Part shown: positions 1-9,512 of the stretch, one piece after another
Position numbering within the stretch: the stretch's first letter is position 1
Layout: each line of letters starts with the position of its first letter
Source: Rhodoglobus sp.
Lineage (GTDB): Bacteria; Actinomycetota; Actinomycetes; Actinomycetales; Microbacteriaceae
Direction: 5' to 3'
Assembly: GCA_025463605.1 (NCBI GenBank)
Contig: JAODAV010000008.1
Location: 406,360 to 470,359, forward strand
Length of the DNA: 64,000 nucleotides
The notes under the pieces: model-generated
The model's database searches: none
The model's input: the letters and a program-made list of their open reading frames with translations, nothing else
Told to the model about the DNA's origin: nothing
Position numbers and translations under genes: made by a program

Positions 1-870
1 GGCCGCCACTGGATCGTTCGCGTACCGCGCAGTCCGAAGGCCGAGTCCGAGCAGTCCGCCGACCTCGTCGCGCTCAGGGCTCTGAGCGCGGGGGTGCGCA
101 CCCGCCTGCCCTTCGCCGTGTCGGCGTTCGCCGGCCAGGCGCCCGTCGACGGCACTCGCGCCATCGTCTACGAGTTCGTCTACGGCACGAAGGTCGCGCT
201 CACGTCCTATCCCGTGGGGCCGGACGGCATCGCGGCATCCGTGGGTCGCGCGATCGCGGCTGTTCACTCCCTGCCGACGAGTTTCGTCGCGGACGCCGGT
301 CTCCCCGTGCTCACGGCGGGCGAGTGCTTGCGGTCGTGCGTCAGCACGATGGACCGGGCCGCGGCGACGGGATTGCTCCCCGCCGCCCTCATCGGTCGCT
401 GGGAGCGCGCGTCGGAAGACCCGAAGCTCTGGCAGTTCCAGCCCACCGTGATCAACGGCGCCCTCAGCGCCGACTCCTTCCTGAGCGCCGACGACGGGGT
501 GACCGGAGTGCTGGGCTGGCAGGACCTGCGGGTCGGCGACCCGGCGAGCGACCTGCAGTGGGTGCTCGGTGCGCGCAACGATGGCGTCGTCGAGAGTGTC
601 TTCGCGGCATACGCCCGCGTGCGCGGCGAAGGCGACCGGCACGTGCGGCAGCGAGCGATGTTCTACGCGGAGCTCGAGGTCGCCAAATGGCTGCTCCACG
701 GAACCGAGACCAAAAGCACCGAGATCGTGGACGACGCGGTCGCCATGCTCACCGGACTCGTCGACAGCATCCGAAACGACGTCATGAACCCGATCGGCGC
801 CCAGACCATGCCCACGATGGCCGTCGACGAGGTCGAGGCATTCCTCGCCCGGAGTGAGCGCGCCGTCTGA
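1..870 (+). CDS. APH-like phosphotransferase homologue, 5' end outside window, catalytic residues not conserved
   Basis: The reading frame is open from base 1 and continues upstream of the window; 289 codons are visible. The region from RHWIVRVPRSPKAESEQ onward resembles the N-lobe of aminoglycoside/macrolide 2'-phosphotransferase-like kinases, and the end carries the typical WQDLRVGDPASDLQW segment. In active members the catalytic loop reads HGDLHPGN and the metal-binding Asp lies in IDW. Here the equivalents are NGALSADS and LGW, so the catalytic Asp, loop Asn and metal Asp all appear to be missing. I infer a pseudokinase or a protein with a changed role rather than a resistance enzyme. It ends one base before the stop of the convergent MFS gene. 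The family assignment is reasonably safe; the loss of activity is inference from motif comparison by eye. Confidence 0.75.
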   Translation, partial: GRHWIVRVPRSPKAESEQSADLVALRALSAGVRTRLPFAVSAFAGQAPVDGTRAIVYEFVYGTKVALTSYPVGPDGIAASVGRAIAAVHSLPTSFVADAGLPVLTAGECLRSCVSTMDRAAATGLLPAALIGRWERASEDPKLWQFQPTVINGALSADSFLSADDGVTGVLGWQDLRVGDPASDLQWVLGARNDGVVESVFAAYARVRGEGDRHVRQRAMFYAELEVAKWLLHGTETKSTEIVDDAVAMLTGLVDSIRNDVMNPIGAQTMPTMAVDEVEAFLARSERAV

Positions 871-2211
871 CTAGCTCGCGCGTGCCTTCGCCCGGGCACG
901 AGGCACGATCGCAATCCACGAGCCGCGTCGTGGCGTCACCGTGACTTTGAGCTGCCCGCTGTGCGCGAGCACGAGGGCGATGACCGCCGCGGCTACGGCC
1001 GGCACTGCGCCCGAGATGACCATCGCGGTGCGGGGACCGAAGTGCTCCGCGAGCCAGCCGATGAGCGGGCCGCCGATGGCCTGTCCACCCACGATGACCA
1101 TGACCCAGAACGATACGACCCTGCCGCGAATCGCGAGATTCGACGACAACTGCACCATCGTCTCGGCGGCCGTCGAGTACAGGAGCCGGCTCAACCCGAT
1201 GCTGACGAGCAGCACGAGAAACATCGGGTAGAACGGAGCCAGTCCCGCGAGGGCCTGCAGCAGCCCGTAGAGCATCGCGCCGAACACGATCGTGCGCAGT
1301 CGGATGCTCGAGCGCCTGGTGGAGACGAGGGCACCGGTGAACGCGCCCACCGCGACGAGGGAGTTGTAGAGTCCGTAGCCGGTCGCACCCGTGTCGTACG
1401 CGCGGTCGGCCATGCCCGCGAGGAGGGCCGGCAGCGGCATCCCGAAGATGGCCACGATGCCGACCATGACCATGCTCCAGAAGATCGCGGGCTTGCCGAG
1501 GATGTATCGGGCCGCCTCACGGATCTGCCCCTTCGATCTCGGTGCAGTCGGGGCGACGAGCAGCTCGGCCGAGCGAATGAGGATGAGCGCGACGAGGGCG
1601 ATCAGCGACGCGACGACGTTGGCCGCGATCGCCCAGCCCGACCCCACGACGCCGATGAGCACGCCGCTGATCGCCGGCCCGACAAGGGCGCCAAGGTGGA
1701 AGATCGACGCGTTGACGCTGATCGCGTTGCGCAAGTGCCGCGGACCGACCATCTCGCTCACGAACACCGATCGCGCGGGTGCGTCGAAGGTCTGCAGGAT
1801 GCCCACGCCGAGCACGAGCGCATAGACCGCCCACAGCTGGGCGACGCCCGTGAGCGCGAGGACGGCCAGCACGAGATTGAGTGCCGCGACCGCCGATCCG
1901 CACACGATCATCACGGCGCGCTTGGGAAGGCGATCGGCGATGACTCCCGCCCAGGTGCCGAGAAAGAGGGTCGGCAGAAACTGGAGCGCGATCGTGAGCC
2001 CGACCAGTGCGACGCTCCCGGTGATCTCGAGCACGAGCCAGTCGACAGCGATGCGCTGCATCCAACCCGCCGTGTTGGAGATGAACTGCGCAATGATGTA
2101 AAGACGGTAGTTGTGGATGCGCAGAGCCGCGAAGGTGTCTTTCCAGTGCGGGCGCTCCATCGCGATAGCGATGGGCATTGTGGCCGGAGAAGGGTCCGGA
2201 GTCGCTGCCAC
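871..2211 (-). CDS. MFS transporter (probable drug/metabolite exporter)
   Basis: A 446-residue protein with about twelve hydrophobic segments and the MFS loop motif between TM2 and TM3 (GVIADRLPKRAVM). The order of features fits the DHA/EntS-like exporter group; the substrate cannot be read from sequence. I place the start at GTG 2211 because a TACCGT -10 hexamer (2219-2224, minus strand) lies exactly 7 bases upstream, the leaderless pattern common in this window. An internal ATG at 2178 is an alternative with no good ribosome binding site. It is transcribed divergently from a LysR regulator, which suggests control by it. Confidence 0.85.
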   Translation of the reverse strand: MAATPDPSPATMPIAIAMERPHWKDTFAALRIHNYRLYIIAQFISNTAGWMQRIAVDWLVLEITGSVALVGLTIALQFLPTLFLGTWAGVIADRLPKRAVMIVCGSAVAALNLVLAVLALTGVAQLWAVYALVLGVGILQTFDAPARSVFVSEMVGPRHLRNAISVNASIFHLGALVGPAISGVLIGVVGSGWAIAANVVASLIALVALILIRSAELLVAPTAPRSKGQIREAARYILGKPAIFWSMVMVGIVAIFGMPLPALLAGMADRAYDTGATGYGLYNSLVAVGAFTGALVSTRRSSIRLRTIVFGAMLYGLLQALAGLAPFYPMFLVLLVSIGLSRLLYSTAAETMVQLSSNLAIRGRVVSFWVMVIVGGQAIGGPLIGWLAEHFGPRTAMVISGAVPAVAAAVIALVLAHSGQLKVTVTPRRGSWIAIVPRARAKARAS

Positions 2212-2310
2212 GACTTCAACGGTATGCCCGCCCGGTCTATACCATTGACTAATCGAGCCTATAAGTAGGATCACGTTCCGTAATAAGTGATCGAGGAAGG
2301 GGCGCGACCG
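2212..2310. promoter_or_regulatory. Divergent promoter region of MFS and LysR genes with inverted repeat
   Basis: On the plus strand TTGACT (2245-2250) and TAGGAT (2266-2271), 15 bases apart, form a likely promoter for the LysR gene. A perfect inverted repeat GATCAC-N12-GTGATC spans 2269-2292, overlapping the -10 box and the region just before the LysR ribosome binding site, where autoregulation would be expected. The minus-strand TACCGT at 2219-2224 is the presumed -10 of the MFS gene. Its role as an operator is inferred from position and symmetry only. Confidence 0.5.
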
Positions 2311-3165
2311 GTGTTCGATGCCGTTCTGCTGAGGACCTTCGTCGCGGTCGCCGAGAACCTGAGCTTCACGCAAGCGGCTGCGCAATTGCAACTCAGCCAG
2401 CCGACCGTGAGCCAGCACGTGCGCAAACTCGAACTCGCGGCGGGGCGCACACTCGTAGCCCGTGACACCAGGGCCGTGTCACTCACCGACAACGGCGACG
2501 CCATGCTGGGGTTCGCGAGAACCATCCTCGCGGCGCACGACCAGGCCGCGAGCTACTTCACCGGCTCGGCAATGCGGGGAAGACTGCGGTTCGGCTCGGC
2601 GGATGACCTCGCGCTCACTCAGCTGCCGGGCATCCTTCGCGATTTTCGCCAGCTCTACCCGCAGATCAATCTCGAGCTCACGGTAAGCCAGAGCGGGACC
2701 CTCCTGCGGCGCCTACAGGCCGGACAGCTCGACCTCGTCTTCATCAAACAGGACCCGGGCGGTTCTGAGGGCCGGCTCGTGCGCCGCGACCGCATGGTGT
2801 GGGTGGGGCATCGCAGCGTACGGCTCGACCCCGAGCAGCCCGTGCCGGTGATCGCCTACCAGGCGCCGAGCCTGAGTCGGGAGTACGCGATCCGTTCCCT
2901 CGAGGCGGTCGGCCGCACGTGGCGCATCACGTGCAACGTCAAGGAGGTCAACGGGGTGCTCGCGGCCGTGCGCGCCGGAATCGGGATCGCCGTCTTTCCG
3001 CAATCGCTCATTCCCGGGGATCTCACGGAGGTGTCGGCGGCGTTCTCCCTACCGGAGCTGGGTGACGTGGACTTTTCGCTCGTCGACAACCCGGGTGCGG
3101 TGCGCGAGCCCGTCGAGGCGCTCGCGGCCGCGATCATGAGCCGCCCGGTGCAGCGCGAAACGTGA
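2311..3165 (+). CDS. LysR-family transcriptional regulator
   Basis: 284 residues, the normal length for LysR regulators. The N-terminus (residues 1-60) is a typical winged helix-turn-helix: MFDAVLLRTFVAVAENLSFT, then QAAAQLQLSQPTVSQHVRKL. Residues from about 85 onward form the substrate-binding domain (GRLRFGSADDLALTQLPGIL). GTG 2311 is chosen because AGGAAGGGG lies about 9 bases upstream; a GTG at 2287 is in frame but inside the inverted repeat. It is divergent from the MFS gene, the usual arrangement for a LysR regulator and its target. The effector is unknown. Confidence 0.9.
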   Translation: MFDAVLLRTFVAVAENLSFTQAAAQLQLSQPTVSQHVRKLELAAGRTLVARDTRAVSLTDNGDAMLGFARTILAAHDQAASYFTGSAMRGRLRFGSADDLALTQLPGILRDFRQLYPQINLELTVSQSGTLLRRLQAGQLDLVFIKQDPGGSEGRLVRRDRMVWVGHRSVRLDPEQPVPVIAYQAPSLSREYAIRSLEAVGRTWRITCNVKEVNGVLAAVRAGIGIAVFPQSLIPGDLTEVSAAFSLPELGDVDFSLVDNPGAVREPVEALAAAIMSRPVQRET

Positions 3166-3181
3166 TCGACAGCACGTACCG

Positions 3182-6100
3182 CTAGGCGAATGCGCTCCGC
3201 CAGCGTTCGAGTAGCTCCTGCTCGTCGAACAACCGCTCCGGCCTGATGATCGCGTCGTCGGCGACGTAGTAGAAGACCGCGTCGATCGACACGGGGTCGA
3301 TGCCCTTCCACGTCGCGTAGGCGAGCCGGTAGAGCGCGAGCTGCAGTTGCTTCTCCTCGAGGTCCTGCGCGTCTTTCGGCGCCCGGCCGGTCTTCCAATC
3401 GACGATCTCGAATCGGTCCGCATCCTCGAGGGAATACACGGCGTCGATCTTGCAGATCACGATGCGCCCGTCGAACGGGAGGTGGATCTCGCGCTCGACG
3501 TCCACCGGCCGGCGCCCCGCCCAGGGGCTCGCCTCGAAGGTCGCCTGCAGCTCGGCGAGAGCGGCGGCATCCACGTAGTCGTCGGCGTCTGTCTCGCCGC
3601 GCAGGGCGTCGAGCTCTTCGCTGTCGCCGCCCGCCCCGTAACGGTTCTCGACCCACGCGTGGAAGAGGGTGCCGAGTTGGGTCGCCCGGTACGGTCGCTC
3701 GGGCATCGGTCGCCGCAGCGACGACGCCACGGAACCGGGGTCGGTCACGAAGTCCTTGAATCTCGACGCCGGCACGCGCACGGGCAGCGGGATGAACTCG
3801 CTCGCGCCGAGGCGCCGACGCCGCTCCTCGATCAGGAGTTCGAGCTCGCGGGCCCAGGGGCCGACGAGCGCGGGCCGCGCGGCGCGCACTGCTTCGGCCG
3901 CTGCCTCGACCGACTCGCGCCGGGCCCCCAGGGGGTCGAGGGGCCAGTGGATGATCTCCAGGTCGTCGCCGAGCGGGTTCGCGTCGAACGCAGAGGCGGC
4001 GGGCTGCTCGTCGACCACTCCCGCTGCCGCGAGATCCCGCAGGAACACGCTCGGCAGCCGCGGCGCGACCTGCGTCGCCCAGAACGAGCCGCTGAGCAGC
4101 AGGCTGTCACGAGCGCGCGTGACGGCGACATAGGCGAGCCGACGCTCCTCGTCGTCGAGGTGCGCGCGAACTCGGGTCTTGAAGTCCTTGACCGCGGAAT
4201 CGAGCTCCTTGCGAGTCGTCACCGCCTCCCACGCGAGATGCGGGAGATCAGAGACATCCCCCCGGAACGGCCACGGCAGCTCGCCGAAGCGCAGCCAGCC
4301 GCCCGTGCCGTCGACCGGCTTGGCGGGAAGCTCGTCGACCACGAGCCGCGGCACGGCGACGGCATCCCATTCGAGGCCCTTCGCGCCGTGGATCGTGAGT
4401 ACCTGCACGGTGCCCGGCTCGGGGTCTTCGGGGCGAGGGGCGAGGTCTTCCCGCAATTCGGCCTCGCGCAGCCAGCTGAGAAAACCGCCGAGGTTGGCGC
4501 GATCATCGATCGCGAGGTAGCCCGTGAGTGCGTCGAAGAAGGCCTCCGTCGGCGAGGTGCCGAGCGGCCGCGCCTCGTTGGCGGCGACCTCGATGTCGAG
4601 CTGCAGTTCGTGGATGACGTACGAGACGAAGTCTGGAAGGTCGAGTCCCGTGCGCGAACGCAGTCTCGCAATCACGCGACCCGCATCCCGCATTCGAGCA
4701 AGGCCCGTCTCGCTGATGGTGGACAGCGCAGCGTGTCCGTCGGGCGCCGTGGAGAGGAAGTCGAGCGCGTCGACGATCGAACCCGCGTCTCCATCGGCGA
4801 CCGAGGACTTCAGCAGTTCGCGTACGTCATCATCGAGTGGCTGCTGGCGCAGGTCGCGTGCCTGCAACCACGACGACAGGCGATGCAGCGCATGCAGGTC
4901 TTGCACACCGATGCGCCAGCGCGAACCGGAGAGCAGCCGCAGCAGCTCGACGCCCGCGCTCGCGTCGTCGACGACCGAGAGTGCGGCGACGAGGTCGGCG
5001 ATCTCCGGTTCCGCCATGAGTCCGCCGATGCCGAGCACGTGGTACGGGATGCCCCGCTCGCGGAGCGCCGCGAGGAAGTACGGCTGGGTCTTGCGGGCGC
5101 GCATGAGCAGCGCCGCCGAGCGGCGCTTGCCCGAAGGTGCGAGCTCGCGGGCGAGTTCGCGCTCGAGCCACTCCGCGACGGCCGCCGCTTCCTCCGCGAC
5201 GGACTCGCCGAAGAACACGTCGACGGGCTCCTCGCTCGCGTCCGGCCGCGGCCGCAGCTTCTCCACGGGCACTTTCGACGACGCGACGAACGGTGCGACG
5301 AGCACGTTGGCGGCATCAAGGATGACGCGACCGTTGCGCCAACTCGTCGACAGCGGGAACACTTCGCTGGAGCCGAACAGCCGCGGAAACTCCCCGAGGT
5401 TGTTGGCACTCGCGCCGCGCCATCCATAGATCGACTGGTTGGGGTCGCCGACCGCCATCGTCGGATGCCCGCCGAACAGCTCGGCGAGCAGCCAGGTCTG
5501 GCCGACTGAGGTGTCCTGGTATTCGTCGAGCAGCACGACGCGGTACTTCGCGCGCTCCTCGGCGGCGACGCGGGGTTGCTTTCGCACGATCTGCAAAGCG
5601 AGCGCGACCTGGTCGGAGTATTCGATGAGACCGCGCGCGAGCTTGGCCGCCTCGAGCTCGGCCGCGAGATCCACGAGAGTGTCGAGAGCGGCAACGGCTT
5701 CGATGTGCTTGAGGACCTCCGCGTACTGCCCGCCACCGAGAGGCAGCTCGGCGAGGCCTGCGAAGCGCAGGGCCAGCTCGCGCACCCGCGTGCGGTCCTT
5801 GTCGCGATCGGGATCGATGAGGTTCTCCGCGATCGCGCGGGACAGGCCGAGCACGGCCTTCGTGACGCCCTCGAGGTTCTTGCCCAGAGCGGGGAGCCGA
5901 TCATCCGTGCTTCGGATGACGATGCTCCTCGCGAGCTGCCACGCCGCCGCCTCGCCGAGCACGACGCCGTCGCCCTCGCGGCCGATCGCCGTCGAGTTGT
6001 CCCGGTACAGGGCGTTAGCGTAGGAATTGTAGGTGGCGACGGTGGGCGCATCGAAAGGGTCGTGGTCGGCGCCGAGCATTCCGGCCGCCTCAAGCTGGGC

Positions 6101-6361
6101 GATGCGATCCCGGATGCGCCGCGAGAGTTCCCCCGCCGCCTTGCGCGTGAACGTGAGGCCGAGCACCTGGCTCTGCTCGACCTTGCGGTTGGCGAGCAGC
6201 CACAGCACGCGATTGGCCATGGTCTCGGTCTTTCCGCTGCCTGCGCCGGCGATCACGAGCGACGGCGCGAGATCGGACTCGATCACGGCGACCTGCTGGG
6301 GGGTGGGCTCGGGCCGGCCGAGGGCGGCGGCGATCTCACGCGCGCTGACAGCGTCAGTCAC
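3182..6361 (-). CDS. adnB: AdnB-like ATP-dependent helicase/nuclease subunit (UvrD/RecB type)
   Basis: 1059 residues, close to mycobacterial AdnB. Walker A GAGSGKT lies at residues 39-45, the DExx box reads LLDEYQDTS, and a UvrD-type C-terminal helicase region (VQVLTIHGAKGLEWDAV) follows. The last 170 residues are a RecB-family nuclease domain, with GTLFHAWVE, a following CKIDAVY and IVDWKTG supplying the expected His, Asp and Asp/Lys ligands. The protein should form the AdnAB heterodimer that resects double-strand breaks, the actinobacterial counterpart of RecBCD/AddAB. The GTG start overlaps the end of adnA by 8 bases, so the two are translationally coupled. It is the second gene of the pair. 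Confidence 0.9.
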   Translation of the reverse strand: MTDAVSAREIAAALGRPEPTPQQVAVIESDLAPSLVIAGAGSGKTETMANRVLWLLANRKVEQSQVLGLTFTRKAAGELSRRIRDRIAQLEAAGMLGADHDPFDAPTVATYNSYANALYRDNSTAIGREGDGVVLGEAAAWQLARSIVIRSTDDRLPALGKNLEGVTKAVLGLSRAIAENLIDPDRDKDRTRVRELALRFAGLAELPLGGGQYAEVLKHIEAVAALDTLVDLAAELEAAKLARGLIEYSDQVALALQIVRKQPRVAAEERAKYRVVLLDEYQDTSVGQTWLLAELFGGHPTMAVGDPNQSIYGWRGASANNLGEFPRLFGSSEVFPLSTSWRNGRVILDAANVLVAPFVASSKVPVEKLRPRPDASEEPVDVFFGESVAEEAAAVAEWLERELARELAPSGKRRSAALLMRARKTQPYFLAALRERGIPYHVLGIGGLMAEPEIADLVAALSVVDDASAGVELLRLLSGSRWRIGVQDLHALHRLSSWLQARDLRQQPLDDDVRELLKSSVADGDAGSIVDALDFLSTAPDGHAALSTISETGLARMRDAGRVIARLRSRTGLDLPDFVSYVIHELQLDIEVAANEARPLGTSPTEAFFDALTGYLAIDDRANLGGFLSWLREAELREDLAPRPEDPEPGTVQVLTIHGAKGLEWDAVAVPRLVVDELPAKPVDGTGGWLRFGELPWPFRGDVSDLPHLAWEAVTTRKELDSAVKDFKTRVRAHLDDEERRLAYVAVTRARDSLLLSGSFWATQVAPRLPSVFLRDLAAAGVVDEQPAASAFDANPLGDDLEIIHWPLDPLGARRESVEAAAEAVRAARPALVGPWARELELLIEERRRRLGASEFIPLPVRVPASRFKDFVTDPGSVASSLRRPMPERPYRATQLGTLFHAWVENRYGAGGDSEELDALRGETDADDYVDAAALAELQATFEASPWAGRRPVDVEREIHLPFDGRIVICKIDAVYSLEDADRFEIVDWKTGRAPKDAQDLEEKQLQLALYRLAYATWKGIDPVSIDAVFYYVADDAIIRPERLFDEQELLERWRSAFA

Positions 6362-9300
6362 TGGAGACCGCCCGAACTCGCACGAGACGCATGCGCGGCA
6401 CGTCCCCGAGGGCCCAGTCGTCGACCTCGGCCGACCCCGCGAAGGTTGCCGCAGCGATGAGGGTGGAGGCCACGCGGATGCGCTCGCGGAACGCCGCGAA
6501 CCCCTCCTCGTCGAACGGCAGTTGCAATTCCTCCTTGTAGAGACGACCGCCGCGGCCCTCCTTCACGTAGAGGAGCTTCGCCCCGCCGCTGCGGTGCTCG
6601 CCGTGTTCAGCGAGAGCCTCGTCGAGGTGGCCCTCCGAGTACGCGAGCTGGTACGCGGCGAGCTGCGGGTCGCTCGGCACCTTCGCCTTCGACATCGCGG
6701 AGCCCGTCTTGAGGTCGACGATCACGACTGTGCTGTCGGCATGCCGCTCGATGCGGTCGATCGACCCTCTCACTTGCGCTCGATCGACCTCGAGCAGGAA
6801 CTCGTGCTCGGCAGCGACCAGGGCTTTGCCGTCGCGCGCGAAGTCGCCCAAATATTCGGCGAGTGCCCGCGTGAGCTTGAGAGCGATGTCTTTCTGCCGT
6901 CGATCCAGCCAGGGGGCCTCGAACAGCAACTCGTTCCAGCGGGACTCGATCGCAGCCCACAGCGCCTCGACCGTCGGATCGGCCGTGCTCTCCATTGCCC
7001 AGTGCATGATCGTGCCGAAATTCGCGGCCAGCCCGGACGACGAGCCGCCGATGCGGTCCACGAACCAATCGAGCGCGGACTTCTCGACCTTGTCGATCGC
7101 GGAGGGCGATACCGGGATGCTCTCGCCGTCGTAGAGCGGCCCGCTCGTGCTCGGCGGAATCAGCCCGTGCCACTCGGCGGGATCCGCGCCCGGCACGCCG
7201 AGAGCCGCGAGTTCGGCGAGCGCCGACGCGGCGGCCACCCGGCCCGGGTTGCGCTTGTCCACCAGTTCGCGCCGCAGTTGGCCCGTGAGTGCGCGCAGCG
7301 TGAACGGCACCCCGGATGCGTTCGGTAGCACCGGCGAGGGCGGCACGACCCCGAGGAACGGGCTCGGCGCCTCGTCGTCGTTGGACACGGCGGCAAGCAC
7401 GAGCCTCGACCGCGGGCGCGAGACCGCGAGGGCGAACATGCGCAGCTCGTCGTCGCGCACGATCCTGCGCTCGTCGAGGTTGGCGGGGTCGATGCCCATG
7501 ACGACGCGCACGAGCTCCTGCGGCGCGAGCAGCGAGCCGCGCAAGCGCAGGTTCGGCCACGCGCCATCCTGCAGGCCCGCCACCACAACGGTGTCGAATT
7601 CGAGTCCGACGACACCTGCCGGGGTCGTGACCAGCACGGCGGTGTCGAGCTGCTGCGGCGAGAGAGTGTCTTCGGGGATGTCGGCGTCGAGCACCGCCGT
7701 GAGAAAAGACTGCGGCGGGTCGCCGGGCCGGCGCTCCTCGAAGCGCTTCGCCGCCGAGAACAGGGCGACGATTCCGTCGAGGTTGCGGTTCGCCTCGTCG
7801 GCGACGACCCCCGAGCCCATGGCCTGCTCGTGCCAGGTGCGCGCGAGGCCGCTGCGCTGCCACGCGGACCACAGCAACTCACTGATCGACCCGTCGCTCG
7901 CCCCCACCTCGCCGAGCGTCGTCGCGAGGCGGTCCGCGGTGCGCGCGACCCGATGGTCGATCGTCGAAAGCCTGCCGGGGGCCCCGAGGGCCTCGACGAG
8001 CAGCTCGTCGGCCGCACGGTGCCCGCCGCCCGCAAGTTCCTCCGCGCGCAGGGCGAGCCGGAGCCGCCGCAGTCCGATGCGATCGAGCCCTCCGAACGGG
8101 CCGAGCAACAACTCGGTCGCCAGTTCGGGCGTGAGGGCCGTGCGGCGTGTACCGACGTCGACGACGGTGAGCAGGCTGCGCGCCGCGTGGTCGTCGCGAA
8201 GCGCAGTGCCGGCCAGCGAAGCGCGGGCGGGCACCTCGGCGTGGGTGAGCGCCCGCCGCACGACATCGACGAGCGAGCGACTGCGCACGATCACGGCCAT
8301 CTCATGCCACGGCACACCGTGGGCGAGGTGCCGCTGGCGCAACTCGCGAGCGATCGTCGCCCACTCGCGCGCCGGCGTCGTCGCTTCGATGCGCACGACC
8401 GAGCCGTCCGGCTGGGGCGTGTGATCCGCACCGGCCGCTCGCTGCCTGCCGGCGCGCGCCGCGCCGATGCGGCCCGTCACCGCCCGCGTTACCGCGAAGA
8501 GGGCCGGCGCCTGCCGGTGCGGCGTGCCGAGAGTGAGAGTCACCACGCCGGGGATGCCGAGCACCTCGCCCAGGCGGCCCAGTACATCCGCTTCGCCCCC
8601 GCGGAACGCGTTGACCGCCACATCGGGATCACCGAACGCGATGACGCGCACACCCCGCGCCGCGAGCGCGCGGAGAACCGCGAACGTCGCCTCTGTCGCA
8701 TCCTGCACGTCATCGACGACCACGAGGCGTAGCTTGGCGATGCGATCGCCGGTCGTCGTGGAGGTGGTCGTGGAGGTGGTCGTGGAGCTCGCGGCATCGT
8801 TCACGGGGCCGTAGCCAATGGCACTGACGGCGAATCGGGCGAGTTCGGCGGAATCGAGCTGGAACTCTCGCGTCGTCGCCACGACCTGCAAGTACTCCTC
8901 GATGAAGTCCGCCGCTGCCACCCATTCCGGGTGCCCCGTCGTACGGCCCAGATCGCGCAACGCGTGCGGCCCGACGCCGTACTCGGTGGCGCGCATCATG
9001 AGCTCGCGCAGTTCGGTGCGGAATCTGCGGGTGGACCGCACTTCCGGGCCGAGTTCCTCCGGCCAGGCGGGACCGGTGCCGTCTTCGACGTGACCTGCGA
9101 GCAGTTCGCCGATGTCGGCATCCTGCTCCCCGCCCGTCACCAGTCGCGGAGCCGGACGCCCCTGAGCCCGGAAGGCATCACCCACGAGCTCGAACGCGAG
9201 CGAATTCACGGTGCGAGCCATCGGGCCCGTCGTCGGCACGGCGAGTCGAAGGGCGAGAGCGTCGCGCAGTCTCGTGGCGACGGCGCGCGTGGACGTGAGC

Positions 9301-9512
9301 ACGAGCACCTCATCGGTGCCCCAGCCGCGACCCAGCACGCGGTCGGCGACGAGTTCGATGAGCGTTGTCGTCTTGCCCGTTCCCGGGGCGCCGATGACGG
9401 CCGCTGATGCCCCGTCGGGCAGGCTCACGACGGCGCGCTGCGAATCGTCGAGCTGCGGCGGTGGACCGGCGGATGCCGCGGGCCGCCCCCGCTCGAATCC
9501 ACTGATGCCCAC
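6354..9512 (-). CDS. adnA: AdnA-like ATP-dependent helicase/nuclease subunit
   Basis: 1052 residues. It has Walker A GAPGTGKTT at 41-49, a UvrD-like motor, and a C-terminal RecB-type nuclease domain with VIVDLKTG and a QLAAYQLAY segment. The motif II equivalent reads VVVDDVQDA, with Asp in place of the catalytic Glu of a normal DExx box. This fits what is known of mycobacterial AdnAB, in which the AdnA motor contributes little. A run of three STTT units lies near residue 245, in the insert before motif II. The GTG start sits 6 bases after a TACCGT hexamer, so the mRNA is probably leaderless. It is divergent from DUF3107 and upstream of adnB. Confidence 0.9.
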   Translation of the reverse strand: MGISGFERGRPAASAGPPPQLDDSQRAVVSLPDGASAAVIGAPGTGKTTTLIELVADRVLGRGWGTDEVLVLTSTRAVATRLRDALALRLAVPTTGPMARTVNSLAFELVGDAFRAQGRPAPRLVTGGEQDADIGELLAGHVEDGTGPAWPEELGPEVRSTRRFRTELRELMMRATEYGVGPHALRDLGRTTGHPEWVAAADFIEEYLQVVATTREFQLDSAELARFAVSAIGYGPVNDAASSTTTSTTTSTTTGDRIAKLRLVVVDDVQDATEATFAVLRALAARGVRVIAFGDPDVAVNAFRGGEADVLGRLGEVLGIPGVVTLTLGTPHRQAPALFAVTRAVTGRIGAARAGRQRAAGADHTPQPDGSVVRIEATTPAREWATIARELRQRHLAHGVPWHEMAVIVRSRSLVDVVRRALTHAEVPARASLAGTALRDDHAARSLLTVVDVGTRRTALTPELATELLLGPFGGLDRIGLRRLRLALRAEELAGGGHRAADELLVEALGAPGRLSTIDHRVARTADRLATTLGEVGASDGSISELLWSAWQRSGLARTWHEQAMGSGVVADEANRNLDGIVALFSAAKRFEERRPGDPPQSFLTAVLDADIPEDTLSPQQLDTAVLVTTPAGVVGLEFDTVVVAGLQDGAWPNLRLRGSLLAPQELVRVVMGIDPANLDERRIVRDDELRMFALAVSRPRSRLVLAAVSNDDEAPSPFLGVVPPSPVLPNASGVPFTLRALTGQLRRELVDKRNPGRVAAASALAELAALGVPGADPAEWHGLIPPSTSGPLYDGESIPVSPSAIDKVEKSALDWFVDRIGGSSSGLAANFGTIMHWAMESTADPTVEALWAAIESRWNELLFEAPWLDRRQKDIALKLTRALAEYLGDFARDGKALVAAEHEFLLEVDRAQVRGSIDRIERHADSTVVIVDLKTGSAMSKAKVPSDPQLAAYQLAYSEGHLDEALAEHGEHRSGGAKLLYVKEGRGGRLYKEELQLPFDEEGFAAFRERIRVASTLIAAATFAGSAEVDDWALGDVPRMRLVRVRAVSSD
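8749..8784 (-). repeat. In-frame 12-bp tandem repeat inside adnA
   Basis: The unit GAGGTGGTCGTG occurs at 8761-8772 and 8773-8784 and is preceded by a degenerate copy at 8749-8760. On the coding strand it encodes repeated STTT, a low-complexity linker of about 12 residues. Copy number could change without shifting the frame. Confidence 0.8.

Noticed and set aside
3347..5509. Long open frame opposite adnB
   Set aside because: Antisense to a well supported helicase; Arg/Gly/Leu-rich without any motif.
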